Of a stretch of DNA of 32,246 nucleotides, positions 8,333 through 15,453 are shown in pieces. The position numbers and the translations under genes were made by a program. Origin of the DNA: JALXCG01 sp026991065 [NCBI: Gemmatimonadota bacterium] (GTDB lineage Bacteria > GCA-2686955); assembly GCA_026991065.1 (NCBI GenBank), contig JALXCG010000886.1, positions 1 to 32,246 of the forward strand, in the 5' to 3' direction. The stretch's first letter is position 1. Every line of letters starts with the position of its first letter. The notes beneath the pieces are model-generated. The model had not been told where the DNA came from and did not search any database. It was given only the letters and a program-made list of their open reading frames with translations.

Positions 8333-9829
8333 CTACTTCAGCAAAACCAATTTTCTCGTTTCGCGCTGATTCGCCGTGGTCATAACGGCGAGATAGAGGC
8401 CACTGGCGACAGGCCACCCATTCATCGCTTTTCCATCCCATGAGACGGAATGCTCCCCGGCCGGCATGCGTCCCGACGCAAGACTCATAACCTTATGACC
8501 TGAAAGGTCATAGATGTTCAAACTAACCTCTTCCGCACGTTCCAGCGTAAAGCGCAAAGTGGTCCGAGGATTGAACGGGTTGGGTGAGGGGGGCTGTAGA
8601 TGCGCGGTCGCCCCCACCCATGGCGTACCGCCACCGATGTCAGAGGCCAACTGGGTCTTGCATCCCACGGTGTTGACCAGCGCCGTGTCCCGGCCGGAAT
8701 GAAACAGGAGCAGTTCCTGTTCATCCAGTAGAGCGGCAGGCTCGTTCACATCACGCGCGTCCCACAGACCGCGCCCGCCGACCCCGAGAATCGGGTTGCC
8801 GCCGTTGGGACTCCATTCGATGCCGTCCGCGGACCGGGCAGCACCGATGCGCAGCGTGTCGCCGTCAGTCCCTCCGTACCACATCACCCATTCGTCGCCG
8901 TCGCGCAGAACGTCCACAGTGGTCGTTCCAAACGACTCCCACTCAGCCCCCCCCTCATAGACCGGCCCAGACGGAGAAGTGGTCCAAAAAATACCATCGT
9001 CCGAGATCGCTCGACCGATCTTCCATGGCTGCGCGCCTATCGGTCCGTCTATACGGCCATCCGCTCGCAATCCGACAAACCACATGATGTAGCTTCCAGC
9101 TTCGTATCGAACAGCTTTGTATGCAGCGAAATCGCTCCACGCGGTCTGCCCGCTGAACACCGGAATCGCCGGGTTTCGACTCCACGAGCGGCCACCGTCG
9201 GCAGTGGTCGCCCGACCGATGCGATAAACGGCGCCATCAAAGCCGGCATAGTAGAGCACAAGGCTACCGTTGGGGTCGAAGTGCACATGCGGAGCGGTGA
9301 CGCCGAGGGCATCGAAACTGCCCCCGCTCCCTTCGCGCAAAGCGGGTGTACAGGTGCGGTTCCAGCTTGCGCCCAAATCGATCGACCAGGCAAAACCGAT
9401 GCGCAGTGGTCCATCGGGAGTGCCATCGAAACCGCTGTACCAGACTTTGAGGGTGTCGCCGTCCCGTACCGCTGTGGGCGCGGCGACCTCCTGGGCATCG
9501 AAACAGCCGGAGTTGCCAAGGTCGAGAGCCGGATCGGGCGAGCAACGAGACCAGGGGTCACCCGCTGTGACGAGTGGCTCGCCACCACCCCTTGTGGCCC
9601 AGTAAAGCCCCGCCGGAACGGGATCGCCCTGATCATCCCGACCGTTCCACACGACAGCGTCCCGATCACCGTCGACTGCGAGTCGGGAAACCACCACACG
9701 GCCGGAAAGATCGTGTATCTGAACCCACGCACTCTTGCCGCCGGGAATAACCGAAGCGGGGGGATCCAGTGGGGGACGAACCAGTGGTACAGCTGCCAGA
9801 GCGGCAGCAAGAAGAGTTGTAGAACCCAT
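8333..9829 (-). CDS. Exported five-repeat beta-propeller protein with two FlgD-like modules
   Basis: About 498 residues from ATG 9829, with a signal-like N-terminus (MGSTTLLAAALAAVPL). A first FlgD-like Ig module (IHDLSGRVV, VVWNGRDDQGDPVPAGLYWA) comes next. The centre has five repeats of a 'FDA..V..P.......WY.G.DG' pattern (WYSGFDG, YYAGFDG, MWFVGL, MWYGGTDG, LFHSGRD), typical of five-bladed propellers of the GH43/GH32/arabinanase type. The protein ends with a C-terminal sorting-like module: SPNPFNPRTTLRFTL, IYDLSGHKV, VASGLYLAV, TRKLVLLK. It is probably cell-surface or secreted. A glycosidase fold is inferred; no catalytic triad can be assigned, so it may only bind glycan. The frame extends to ATG 9904 (12 nt after the lipoprotein stop, AGGAGG 18 nt upstream), which would bury the signal peptide. 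Likely cotranscribed with the lipoprotein gene. Confidence 0.75.
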   Translation of the reverse strand: MGSTTLLAAALAAVPLVRPPLDPPASVIPGGKSAWVQIHDLSGRVVVSRLAVDGDRDAVVWNGRDDQGDPVPAGLYWATRGGGEPLVTAGDPWSRCSPDPALDLGNSGCFDAQEVAAPTAVRDGDTLKVWYSGFDGTPDGPLRIGFAWSIDLGASWNRTCTPALREGSGGSFDALGVTAPHVHFDPNGSLVLYYAGFDGAVYRIGRATTADGGRSWSRNPAIPVFSGQTAWSDFAAYKAVRYEAGSYIMWFVGLRADGRIDGPIGAQPWKIGRAISDDGIFWTTSPSGPVYEGGAEWESFGTTTVDVLRDGDEWVMWYGGTDGDTLRIGAARSADGIEWSPNGGNPILGVGGRGLWDARDVNEPAALLDEQELLLFHSGRDTALVNTVGCKTQLASDIGGGTPWVGATAHLQPPSPNPFNPRTTLRFTLERAEEVSLNIYDLSGHKVMSLASGRMPAGEHSVSWDGKAMNGWPVASGLYLAVMTTANQRETRKLVLLK

Positions 9830-9915
9830 CGCGCAATCCAAGTTGAAGTTGCTGTTGGTGGAAGCACCCGGATGTGCGGAGAGGGGCCCGAGCACATCCG
9901 CCATAGCAACCTACA

Positions 9916-10476
9916 TCAGCAGCCTCCTTGGCCGGTAAGGTCGACGATACGCACGATCTTGATTGCAGCGGGATCGGAAACGTCGAAACTGAAGATCGCG
10001 GGTCCGCAAGCTCGCTCCAGTCCATCCTGCCATTGCATTTCGATCTGCACAGTGTAGTTGATCTCGGCCCAGTCCGAGACAAGTGAACTCACGCAGTCGC
10101 CCTCTTCCCAACACACATCCTCTTGAGCATGCGCGACTGCGTCAAACCGGATGTCTACCAGGTCGGGAGAGTTGAATATCTGTTCCATCTGGGCGACATC
10201 TTCTTCTTTGGAGTAGAAATCAACCCCAACTTGATCGGCGTCGTCGGTATCAAGAAAGAACTGATAGTCGGGCGCCAAGCACTCCTCATACAGCCCAATA
10301 TCCTGTGATTCCTGCGCCAGATCGAAATTGAACATCGTGTTGCTGATGCTGTCGAAGGGGCGAGGGTCAAGCGTCGGCTCGGCAGGACCGGTCTCTTCGG
10401 CTGGATCGAGCACACATCCGCCCAGGGTCACGCCCAGGAAGAGGAGCAAGCTGGGGGAAAACGCATATTTTTTCAC
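9916..10476 (-). CDS. Predicted lipoprotein, unknown function
   Basis: A 186-residue protein with a lipoprotein signal: basic start MKKYAF, hydrophobic core LLLFLGVT, and lipobox L-G-G-C with Cys at residue 21. The mature part is acidic. It contains an N-terminal helical stretch (SISNTMFNFDLAQESQD, YEECLAPDYQFF) and later strands (INYTVQIEMQWQDG, AIFSFDVSD, IKIVRIVDL), resembling an NTF2-like/SnoaL-type cone fold. The family is not recognised by name. Four further cysteines (Cys66 in EEC, then CWEEGDC and ERAC) could form disulfides. The start is GTG at 10476 with GAGGAA 6-7 nt upstream. The propeller gene follows almost immediately, suggesting a secreted or envelope pair. Confidence 0.7.
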   Translation of the reverse strand: MKKYAFSPSLLLFLGVTLGGCVLDPAEETGPAEPTLDPRPFDSISNTMFNFDLAQESQDIGLYEECLAPDYQFFLDTDDADQVGVDFYSKEEDVAQMEQIFNSPDLVDIRFDAVAHAQEDVCWEEGDCVSSLVSDWAEINYTVQIEMQWQDGLERACGPAIFSFDVSDPAAIKIVRIVDLTGQGGC

Positions 10477-10542
10477 ACTGGTTCCTCATAGAAAGCCGGC
10501 ACTCGCTGCATCACGTGCACACCAGATCTACCCGGGCCGATA

Positions 10543-10582
10543 TGGGAGTCTGTTGCGCAAGGCAATACGGGACAGACTCCCA
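10543..10582. repeat. 11-bp perfect inverted repeat in the lipoprotein leader
   Basis: TGGGAGTCTGT (10543-10553) and ACAGACTCCCA (10572-10582) are perfect complements around an 18-nt loop. The left arm overlaps a second palindrome, TTGCGCAA (10553-10560). It sits about 67 nt upstream of the GTG start and could be an operator, an mRNA hairpin or a transcription stop. It lacks a T-tract on either strand. Confidence 0.6.
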
Positions 10583-10668
10583 GTCCAGATGTGCTGTCTT
10601 TCAGAATAATGCGGGGGCGAACCACCGCCCAGCACTTCATCGCAGCGAATGCGGCATGAGCCAATACT

Positions 10669-10704
10669 AGAAAGGGTGGATGCCCGACATGCGGACATCC
10701 ACCC
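10669..10704 (-). terminator. Hairpin terminator after tRNA-Glu
   Basis: On the minus strand GGGTGGATG pairs with CATCCACCC (9 bp), with a nested CCG/CGG pair in the loop, followed by TTTCT. It begins 6 nt after the tRNA-Glu CCA end. The stem is strong but the T-tract is short. Confidence 0.65.
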
Positions 10705-10709
10705 AAAAC

Positions 10710-10785
10710 TGGTAGCCCCTAGGGGAATCGAACCCCTGTTTGATGGCTGAGAACCACCCGTCCTAGGCCACTAGACGAAGGGGCC
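10710..10785 (-). tRNA. tRNA-Glu (anticodon CTC)
   Basis: A full 76-nt cloverleaf with encoded CCA. Acceptor arms are GGCCCCT/AGGGGCT, the anticodon stem is GGTGG/CCATC, and the loop TTCTCAG gives anticodon CTC. The T-arm is CAGGGGTTCGATTCCCCT. The gene decodes GAG. The sequence matches the bacterial tRNA-Glu pattern closely in the D-arm (GTCTAGTGGCCTAGGAC). Confidence 0.95.
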
Positions 10786-10797
10786 ATTGAAACCACC

Positions 10798-10827
10798 AGT
10801 ATAGCCGATGACCCAACCAGTGCGCAA
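10798..10827 (-). promoter_or_regulatory. Promoter of tRNA-Glu
   Basis: A TTGCGC -35 (10822-10827), 18-nt spacer and TATACT -10 (10798-10803) on the minus strand. The -10 lies 12 nt before the mature tRNA 5' end, so only a few leader bases would be made. Confidence 0.6.
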
Positions 10828-10853
10828 GCACATGCACACTGCTCAGGAGAAAA

Positions 10854-10927
10854 TGGCTGGGGAGCAGGGATTCGAACCCCGGCAACAGGAACCAGAATCC
10901 TGTGTCCTACCCCTAGACGACTCCCCA
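10854..10927 (-). tRNA. tRNA-Gln (anticodon CTG)
   Basis: A 74-nt cloverleaf with encoded CCA. The acceptor TGGGGAG/CTCCCCA has the U1-A72 pair typical of glutamine tRNAs. The anticodon arm is CAGGA-TTCTGGT-TCCTG (anticodon CTG) and the T-arm is CCGGGGTTCGAATCCCTG. The gene decodes CAG. Confidence 0.95.
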
Positions 10928-10963
10928 GCGGAGTATTTTGGCACGGTAGGACTGCCGGAAGGG

Positions 10964-10993
10964 AAATTAGCCGCGAGAGTGGTCCCGAGTCAA
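10964..10993 (-). promoter_or_regulatory. Promoter of tRNA-Gln
   Basis: A TTGACT -35 (10988-10993), 18-nt spacer and TAATTT -10 (10964-10969) on the minus strand, about 37 nt before the tRNA. It follows the terminator at 11032-11069, so this gene is a separate unit from the two Ser tRNAs. Confidence 0.55.
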
Positions 10994-11031
10994 GCCCCTG
11001 GGTGGTTTTTCAGGCTGCCGTCTTCCTGAGG

Positions 11032-11069
11032 AAAAAAAACACCGCCCTCTGCTTTCTGAGAGGGCGGTG
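11032..11069 (-). terminator. Strong rho-independent terminator after tRNA-Ser(GCT)
   Basis: On the minus strand CACCGCCCTCT pairs perfectly with AGAGGGCGGTG (11 bp) around an 8-nt loop and is followed by eight T residues. It begins 5 nt after the tRNA-Ser(GCT) CCA end. Confidence 0.95.
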
Positions 11070-11073
11070 AATC

Positions 11074-11163
<90 letters not shown>

Positions 11164-11257
11164 GTGGCTCTATTCATCCATCCATGGTCTTCAATGCCGG
11201 AGCGCCCCGCCGCACCTCTTTTTCGGTTGCTCGCGGGAAATCGCACTGGCATACAAC

Positions 11258-11343
11258 TGGCGGAGGGCGAGGGACTCGAACCCCCAAGGGTTTTCACCCG
11301 GCGGTTTTCAAGACCGCTGCCTTACCAATTAGGCTAGCCCTCC
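11258..11343 (-). tRNA. tRNA-Ser (anticodon TGA)
   Basis: An 86-nt class II tRNA with encoded CCA. The acceptor is GGAGGGC/GCCCTCC, and the anticodon arm GCGGT-CTTGAAA-ACCGC gives TGA, decoding UCN codons. A 94-nt spacer separates it from tRNA-Ser(GCT), with no terminator in between, so the two are probably one transcript. Confidence 0.95.
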
Positions 11344-11371
11344 AGGCTACTTTTCAAGTCGCGAAGTAAGC

Positions 11372-11401
11372 AGTGTGCCGGACTGATCAGTCGATCGTCA
11401 A
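11372..11401 (-). promoter_or_regulatory. Possible promoter of the Ser tRNAs with a palindromic spacer
   Basis: A TTGACG -35 (11396-11401), 18-nt spacer and weak CACACT -10 (11372-11377) on the minus strand, about 28 nt before the tRNA. The spacer contains the 12-bp perfect palindrome GACTGATCAGTC (11381-11392). Confidence 0.4.
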
Positions 11402-11481
11402 GTCTGGAGCGCGATTCTCTCTTCCTTTTCCGCTTTTGGAGCGCCCCACTCCCGGCGCAGCCGCCAACGCCATGACCTGAA

Positions 11482-12522
11482 TCAGTGAATCTCGTCGTTC
11501 CACTCCTCTCCCGCATCAAGGATCTCCGAGTCGTCGTCTTCCCACAGCGCGGAGCGTCTTGCGCCGCGGGCGCGTTTCAGGATCGCTCCAACAACCAAGA
11601 CAACACCCACGAGAGCCCACAACACACCACTCTCGCCAAGAACATCGATCAGATTAAAACGCGACCGCACCTCCCCCTTCCAAACCGCCGCGAACAGAGC
11701 CGGCGTAAGTCCCGTTCCTCGTTCCAGTGCGTCGGGAAAGGTTCTGCCCACCGCCAAATCGCTGAGAATCCAAGGCAGAGCCTGTGGACCATAGCGTTCT
11801 TCGATCCAGCGAATGGCATCGTAGCTTTCCGCATAAGCCAGTCTCGCAAGCGGTTCCGATGCCGGAAAAGAGTCGGCAAGAGCAGGGAGCGGCAAAAGGC
11901 GATCGAAGAGCGCAGCCCGGGAGAGCGCGAGATGCATGTCTGGCGAAGGAAGCTGGGAGCGGAACATCGCGTGCCCCTCGTCAAACCACCTCGGAATCGG
12001 CACTTGCAGCGATCCCAGGAGAACGTGAGCGAACTCGTGGCGGAGAACGCGATCAAGCTCTTCGGGTGTGCGTTCCCGAACATTCGAGTAGGCAATGATC
12101 ACCAAGCGCCGGCCGGGTAGCGCGGCACCTGTCCCCCATTCCGGCACAAGGCCACCGGTTACCCACTGAAAAACCTCCTCGTCGCCGGCAAAGACGACAT
12201 CCATCGCCCCTCCGGGATCAACACCCATTTCATTGCTCAAACTCAGCAAAACACTCTCTGCGCGCCGCTGTAGCCAAACAACAGGAAGTACTCGGTCGCG
12301 CGGAGTATAGACGGTCAGGTCGCCTTCGGTGTGGGCCGCGAATTGTTCCGCGAAATCGCTGCTTCCCGGGAGAACCGGCGGACCGGCAAAGGCAAGAGCG
12401 GTAAGAAGAAGTTGAACTCCCATGGCGGCCAGAAAATAGAGAAAGCGGCTGCTCCACGGGCCAGGCCGGTGTGGCCGGATCACGGGCGAAGGTCCAGTAG
12501 CGGAAATCACAAGAACAGCCAA
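11482..12522 (-). CDS. Membrane-anchored peptidase MA-like zinc metalloprotease
   Basis: About 346 residues from TTG 12522. A signal or anchor helix (FLYFLAAMGVQLLLTALAFAG) comes first, then an extracytoplasmic domain with the zinc motif HEFAH (about residues 162-166) and a downstream Glu in PRWFDEGHAMF (about 182), the third ligand of the gluzincin/peptidase MA family. The substrate-strand region before it (LVIIAYSN) is typical. A C-terminal TM helix (VLWALVGVVLVVGAILK) is followed by a basic-then-acidic tail. Substrate is unknown; the topology suggests periplasmic proteolysis. TTG 12522 is chosen because GAGG lies 8 nt upstream, overlapping the mnmA stop; GTG 12483 is an alternative. The frame runs up to 12651, inside mnmA. 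Last gene of the tig-clpPX-engB-mnmA run. Confidence 0.75.
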   Translation of the reverse strand: MAVLVISATGPSPVIRPHRPGPWSSRFLYFLAAMGVQLLLTALAFAGPPVLPGSSDFAEQFAAHTEGDLTVYTPRDRVLPVVWLQRRAESVLLSLSNEMGVDPGGAMDVVFAGDEEVFQWVTGGLVPEWGTGAALPGRRLVIIAYSNVRERTPEELDRVLRHEFAHVLLGSLQVPIPRWFDEGHAMFRSQLPSPDMHLALSRAALFDRLLPLPALADSFPASEPLARLAYAESYDAIRWIEERYGPQALPWILSDLAVGRTFPDALERGTGLTPALFAAVWKGEVRSRFNLIDVLGESGVLWALVGVVLVVGAILKRARGARRSALWEDDDSEILDAGEEWNDEIH

Positions 12523-12532
12523 TTCCGCCGCC

Positions 12533-13627
12533 TCAGCGGCAACGCTCGGTTCGCTCGATAATTCCACCAAGAAGGACCTCCCGGTCGGCGGCATCGTAGA
12601 GCACCGCGCTCTGCCCGGGAGCCACCCCTTCAACGGGAGTCTCTGTTTCAACCCGAATGGCCCCGCCCGATTCCCTGATCAGCGTTGCGGGCCATGGTTC
12701 TTGGTGGGCCCGAACCTGCAGGTGCAGGCCGGGAATTCTCTCGGCCAAGGGCAAGGCAGCCAGTTGATTCACGTCGGTCAGCCAACAGGAATCGATTTTC
12801 AAACCCTCCCGGTAGTCGACCTCCACCGCACGCGATTCGGCATCGATCGCCTTTACATAGAGCGGTCTCTTTGCCGCGACGCCGATGCCTTTCCGCTGAC
12901 CAACCGTAAAGCAGGCGATCCCGCGGTGGGTTCCGATCTGCTCTCCTTCCGGCCCCAGGATCGGCCCGGGGCGCAAGGCATCGGGTCGTCGCCGACCCAC
13001 AAAAGCTGCATGTTTCCCGGGCGGCACAAAGCAGATCTCCTGACTCTCCGCCTTTTCAGCCGTGGCCAACCCCAACTTTTGGGCCCGCTGGCGCACCTCT
13101 GACTTGGTCATGTGACCGATCGGGAAAACCACTCGCTGGAGCAACTCGTGGGAGAGCCCCCAGAGAACATAGGACTGATCCTTGGCCCGATCGACGCCTC
13201 TCACCAGCCGGCGCTCCGCGCCCGCCCCTTCGACACGGGCATGGTGACCGCTGGCGATCGCCTCAACACCAAGAGCCTGAAAACGTTCAAGCAGCGCAGG
13301 GAATTTCACATGGGTATTGCAGCGAATGCAGGGATTGGGTGTTCGCCCGCGAGCGTACTGTTCAACAAAATCCTCGATCACCCGCTCCCGAAACAGCTCC
13401 TCCACATCCACCACATGGTGGGCAACGTCAAAAGCCTGAGCCACTGCTCGAGCATCCGCGATCCCCTCAAGCCCGCAGCAGGAGCGTTCTCCCGCCGGCT
13501 CATCGCCATAACAAAACGTGCGCATGGTTACAGCGATCACGCGGTGCCCGCGGGACACCAGTTCCGCCAGAGCCACCGAACTATCTACGCCGCCGCTGAG
13601 CGCCAGTAGGATCGTGCCGGCAGTCAC
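12533..13627 (-). CDS. mnmA: tRNA-specific 2-thiouridylase MnmA
   Basis: A 364-residue cytoplasmic enzyme that activates U34 of tRNA-Glu, -Gln and -Lys with ATP and inserts sulfur, giving the s2U of mnm5s2U. The PP-loop ATPase motif LALSGGVDSS is at residues 8-17. The catalytic cysteine in PNPCIRCN is Cys100 and its partner in SQEICFV is Cys199. The conserved SGHHAR and DQSYVLWGL stretches and a C-terminal beta-barrel domain (about 280-364) are present. The start is GTG 13627, forming a GTGA overlap with the cysteine desulfurase stop, so the sulfur donor and the thiolase are translationally coupled. Full length, no anomalies. Confidence 0.97.
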   Translation of the reverse strand: MTAGTILLALSGGVDSSVALAELVSRGHRVIAVTMRTFCYGDEPAGERSCCGLEGIADARAVAQAFDVAHHVVDVEELFRERVIEDFVEQYARGRTPNPCIRCNTHVKFPALLERFQALGVEAIASGHHARVEGAGAERRLVRGVDRAKDQSYVLWGLSHELLQRVVFPIGHMTKSEVRQRAQKLGLATAEKAESQEICFVPPGKHAAFVGRRRPDALRPGPILGPEGEQIGTHRGIACFTVGQRKGIGVAAKRPLYVKAIDAESRAVEVDYREGLKIDSCWLTDVNQLAALPLAERIPGLHLQVRAHQEPWPATLIRESGGAIRVETETPVEGVAPGQSAVLYDAADREVLLGGIIERTERCR

Positions 13628-14781
13628 CGCGCGGCTGCCAAAAGCCGCAGATCGTCGATTGCGGATACCATGCGATCCAGAACATAGTCCACGTCTGTTT
13701 CCCCATTGGAACGCCCCCAGGCCAGGCGCACCGTGTGGTGAGCTTCATCCGCAGAGAGCCCCATGGCGGTCAAAACGTGCGAAGGAGCCATTGCACCGGT
13801 GGTGCAGGCGCTGCCCGCGGAGATCGCAATGCCCTCCATATCGAGCATAAGAAGTAGTGCTTCCGCCTCGACATCCCGGATGGTCAGACTGGACGTATTG
13901 GGGACCCGCCCCTCTTGCGGCCCATTCACCCGCACACCATCGACTCTCCGCAGAAGCTCTCTCTCGAAACCATCGCGCAATGACTTGAGGCGCAAACACT
14001 CCTCGTCCAGGTTCGCTTTTGCGAGCTGCGCAGCGGCGCCAAATCCAACAATGCCGGCCGTATTCTCGGTTCCTGGGCGAAGGCCGCGTTCCTGGTTGCC
14101 CCCGTGATGCAGCGGATTGAGCTTCAATCCTGGGCGCAGATAGAGCGCCCCCACTCCTTTCGGACCGCCGATTTTGTGCGCGGAGATGCTCAACAGGTCA
14201 ACCCCGAGTTGCTCCACATCGATGGGGTGCTTACCCGCCGCCTGAACCGCGTCCGTGTGCATCAGAATCTGCCGGCGCCGACATGCGGCGGCAATCTGCG
14301 CGACGGGCTGCAAAGCCCCCGTCTCATTGTTCGCCAGCATGACGGATACCAGTCCCGTGTCCGGCTCCAGAGCATCGACAATGGCTTCTGCCGAAACCAC
14401 GCCATCGGCTCCTACCGGCACCACGGACAGCCGCACCAGCCCTTCGTGCTCCAGCGCTTTGGCCCCCTCCAGCACCGCGTGGTGTTCAATCGCGGTGGTG
14501 ACGATGTGCGTGCCCGGGCGCAGTGCTGCAACCCCCCGCAGCGCCAAATTGTCAGCTTCGGTGCCACCGGAGGTAAAAAGCACGGTTGAGGGTCGAGCGC
14601 CGATGAGGGTCGCCACGTTCCGTCGCGCCTCATCCACCAGAACACGCACCCTGCGCCCCCAGCCGTGCGCGGAAGATGGGTTGCCAAAGTGCTCGGTCAA
14701 AAGCGGCATCATCGCCTGCAGTACCTCCGGCAGAAGCGGAGTCGTGGCGTTGTTATCCAGATAGACTTGGCGCTCGATCAA
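13624..14781 (-). CDS. Cysteine desulfurase (NifS/IscS family)
   Basis: A 385-residue PLP enzyme that releases sulfur from L-cysteine as a protein-bound persulfide. It has YLDNNATTPL at the N-terminus, SGGTEADNLA and the cofactor-contacting TAIEHHAV. Asn/Gln residues lie in MLANNETGALQP, the Schiff-base Lys203 is in SAHKIGGPKG, and Cys326 sits in the mobile loop GSACTTGA. The RPGTENTAG motif is also present. The loop Cys and class I layout fit NifS/IscS. No iscU, iscR or iscA lies nearby; coupling to mnmA points to tRNA thiolation, though a cluster-assembly role is not excluded. The start is TTG 14781, directly abutting the engB stop and preceded by a GAGGAT ribosome site. I give no symbol because nifS and iscS cannot be separated here. 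Confidence 0.95.
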   Translation of the reverse strand: MIERQVYLDNNATTPLLPEVLQAMMPLLTEHFGNPSSAHGWGRRVRVLVDEARRNVATLIGARPSTVLFTSGGTEADNLALRGVAALRPGTHIVTTAIEHHAVLEGAKALEHEGLVRLSVVPVGADGVVSAEAIVDALEPDTGLVSVMLANNETGALQPVAQIAAACRRRQILMHTDAVQAAGKHPIDVEQLGVDLLSISAHKIGGPKGVGALYLRPGLKLNPLHHGGNQERGLRPGTENTAGIVGFGAAAQLAKANLDEECLRLKSLRDGFERELLRRVDGVRVNGPQEGRVPNTSSLTIRDVEAEALLLMLDMEGIAISAGSACTTGAMAPSHVLTAMGLSADEAHHTVRLAWGRSNGETDVDYVLDRMVSAIDDLRLLAAAR

Positions 14782-15423
14782 TCAATCCTCAACTTCCACA
14801 TCCAGCACTTCCAGGATGGTCTCTGGGGGCTCCTCGGTCCAGGAGGTCACCAACTCCTGAAGCTGCCTCCAGACCTCACCGATCCCCTCCTTGGTCACGA
14901 CAGAAACCGGCACGACCGATTCGTGAGAGGGCAGCCCCAGGTCCCTTGCGATCACCTGCAGCGCAGCCCGTCGACGCGAACGCTTGACCTTGTCAATCTT
15001 GGTGGCGAGCACCAAGAATGGCAGGTCCATGTCGGCGAAAAGGGAACGCATCCGGTGGTCCGCCGGCTGCGGCTCATGCCGGCTGTCCACCAAGTGAATG
15101 ATGCCGGCCAGATTGCTTCGTGACCTGAAGTAATCCGCCACGAGGCGTGCCCAGCGTGCACGCTCATTGCCCCCGGTGCGAGCAAAACCATAGCCAGGAA
15201 GATCCGCCAAGTGAAACCGATGGTCTACGCGAAAGATGTTCACGGTAGAAGTCTTCCCCGGCTTCTTGGAAACACGGGCGATGTTCTTGCGCTGGAGCAA
15301 GGCGTTGATCAAACTGGACTTACCCACGTTCGAGCGCCCCACAAAAGCGATCTCGGGCAGAAGCGGCGGCGGATAGCGGTCTCCCGCGCGCCCGACAGTG
15401 GCGAGCAATTCGACTTCACGCAT
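14782..15423 (-). CDS. engB: Ribosome biogenesis GTP-binding protein EngB (YihA/YsxC)
   Basis: A 213-residue GTPase of the TrmE-Era-EngA-YihA-Septin class, needed for large ribosomal subunit assembly. Motifs are G1 GRSNVGKSS, the G2 region KKPGKTSTVN, G3 D-L-P-G-Y-G-F-A and G4 T-K-I-D. The C-terminus has a short extra acidic tail (LEVLDVEVED). ATG 15423 lies 30 nt after the clpX stop; the stop abuts the TTG of the desulfurase gene. Position next to clpX and tig is common in bacteria. Confidence 0.96.
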   Translation of the reverse strand: MREVELLATVGRAGDRYPPPLLPEIAFVGRSNVGKSSLINALLQRKNIARVSKKPGKTSTVNIFRVDHRFHLADLPGYGFARTGGNERARWARLVADYFRSRSNLAGIIHLVDSRHEPQPADHRMRSLFADMDLPFLVLATKIDKVKRSRRRAALQVIARDLGLPSHESVVPVSVVTKEGIGEVWRQLQELVTSWTEEPPETILEVLDVEVED

Positions 15424-15453
15424 AACAACGCCAATTGCTCACCGCTTGCCGCC

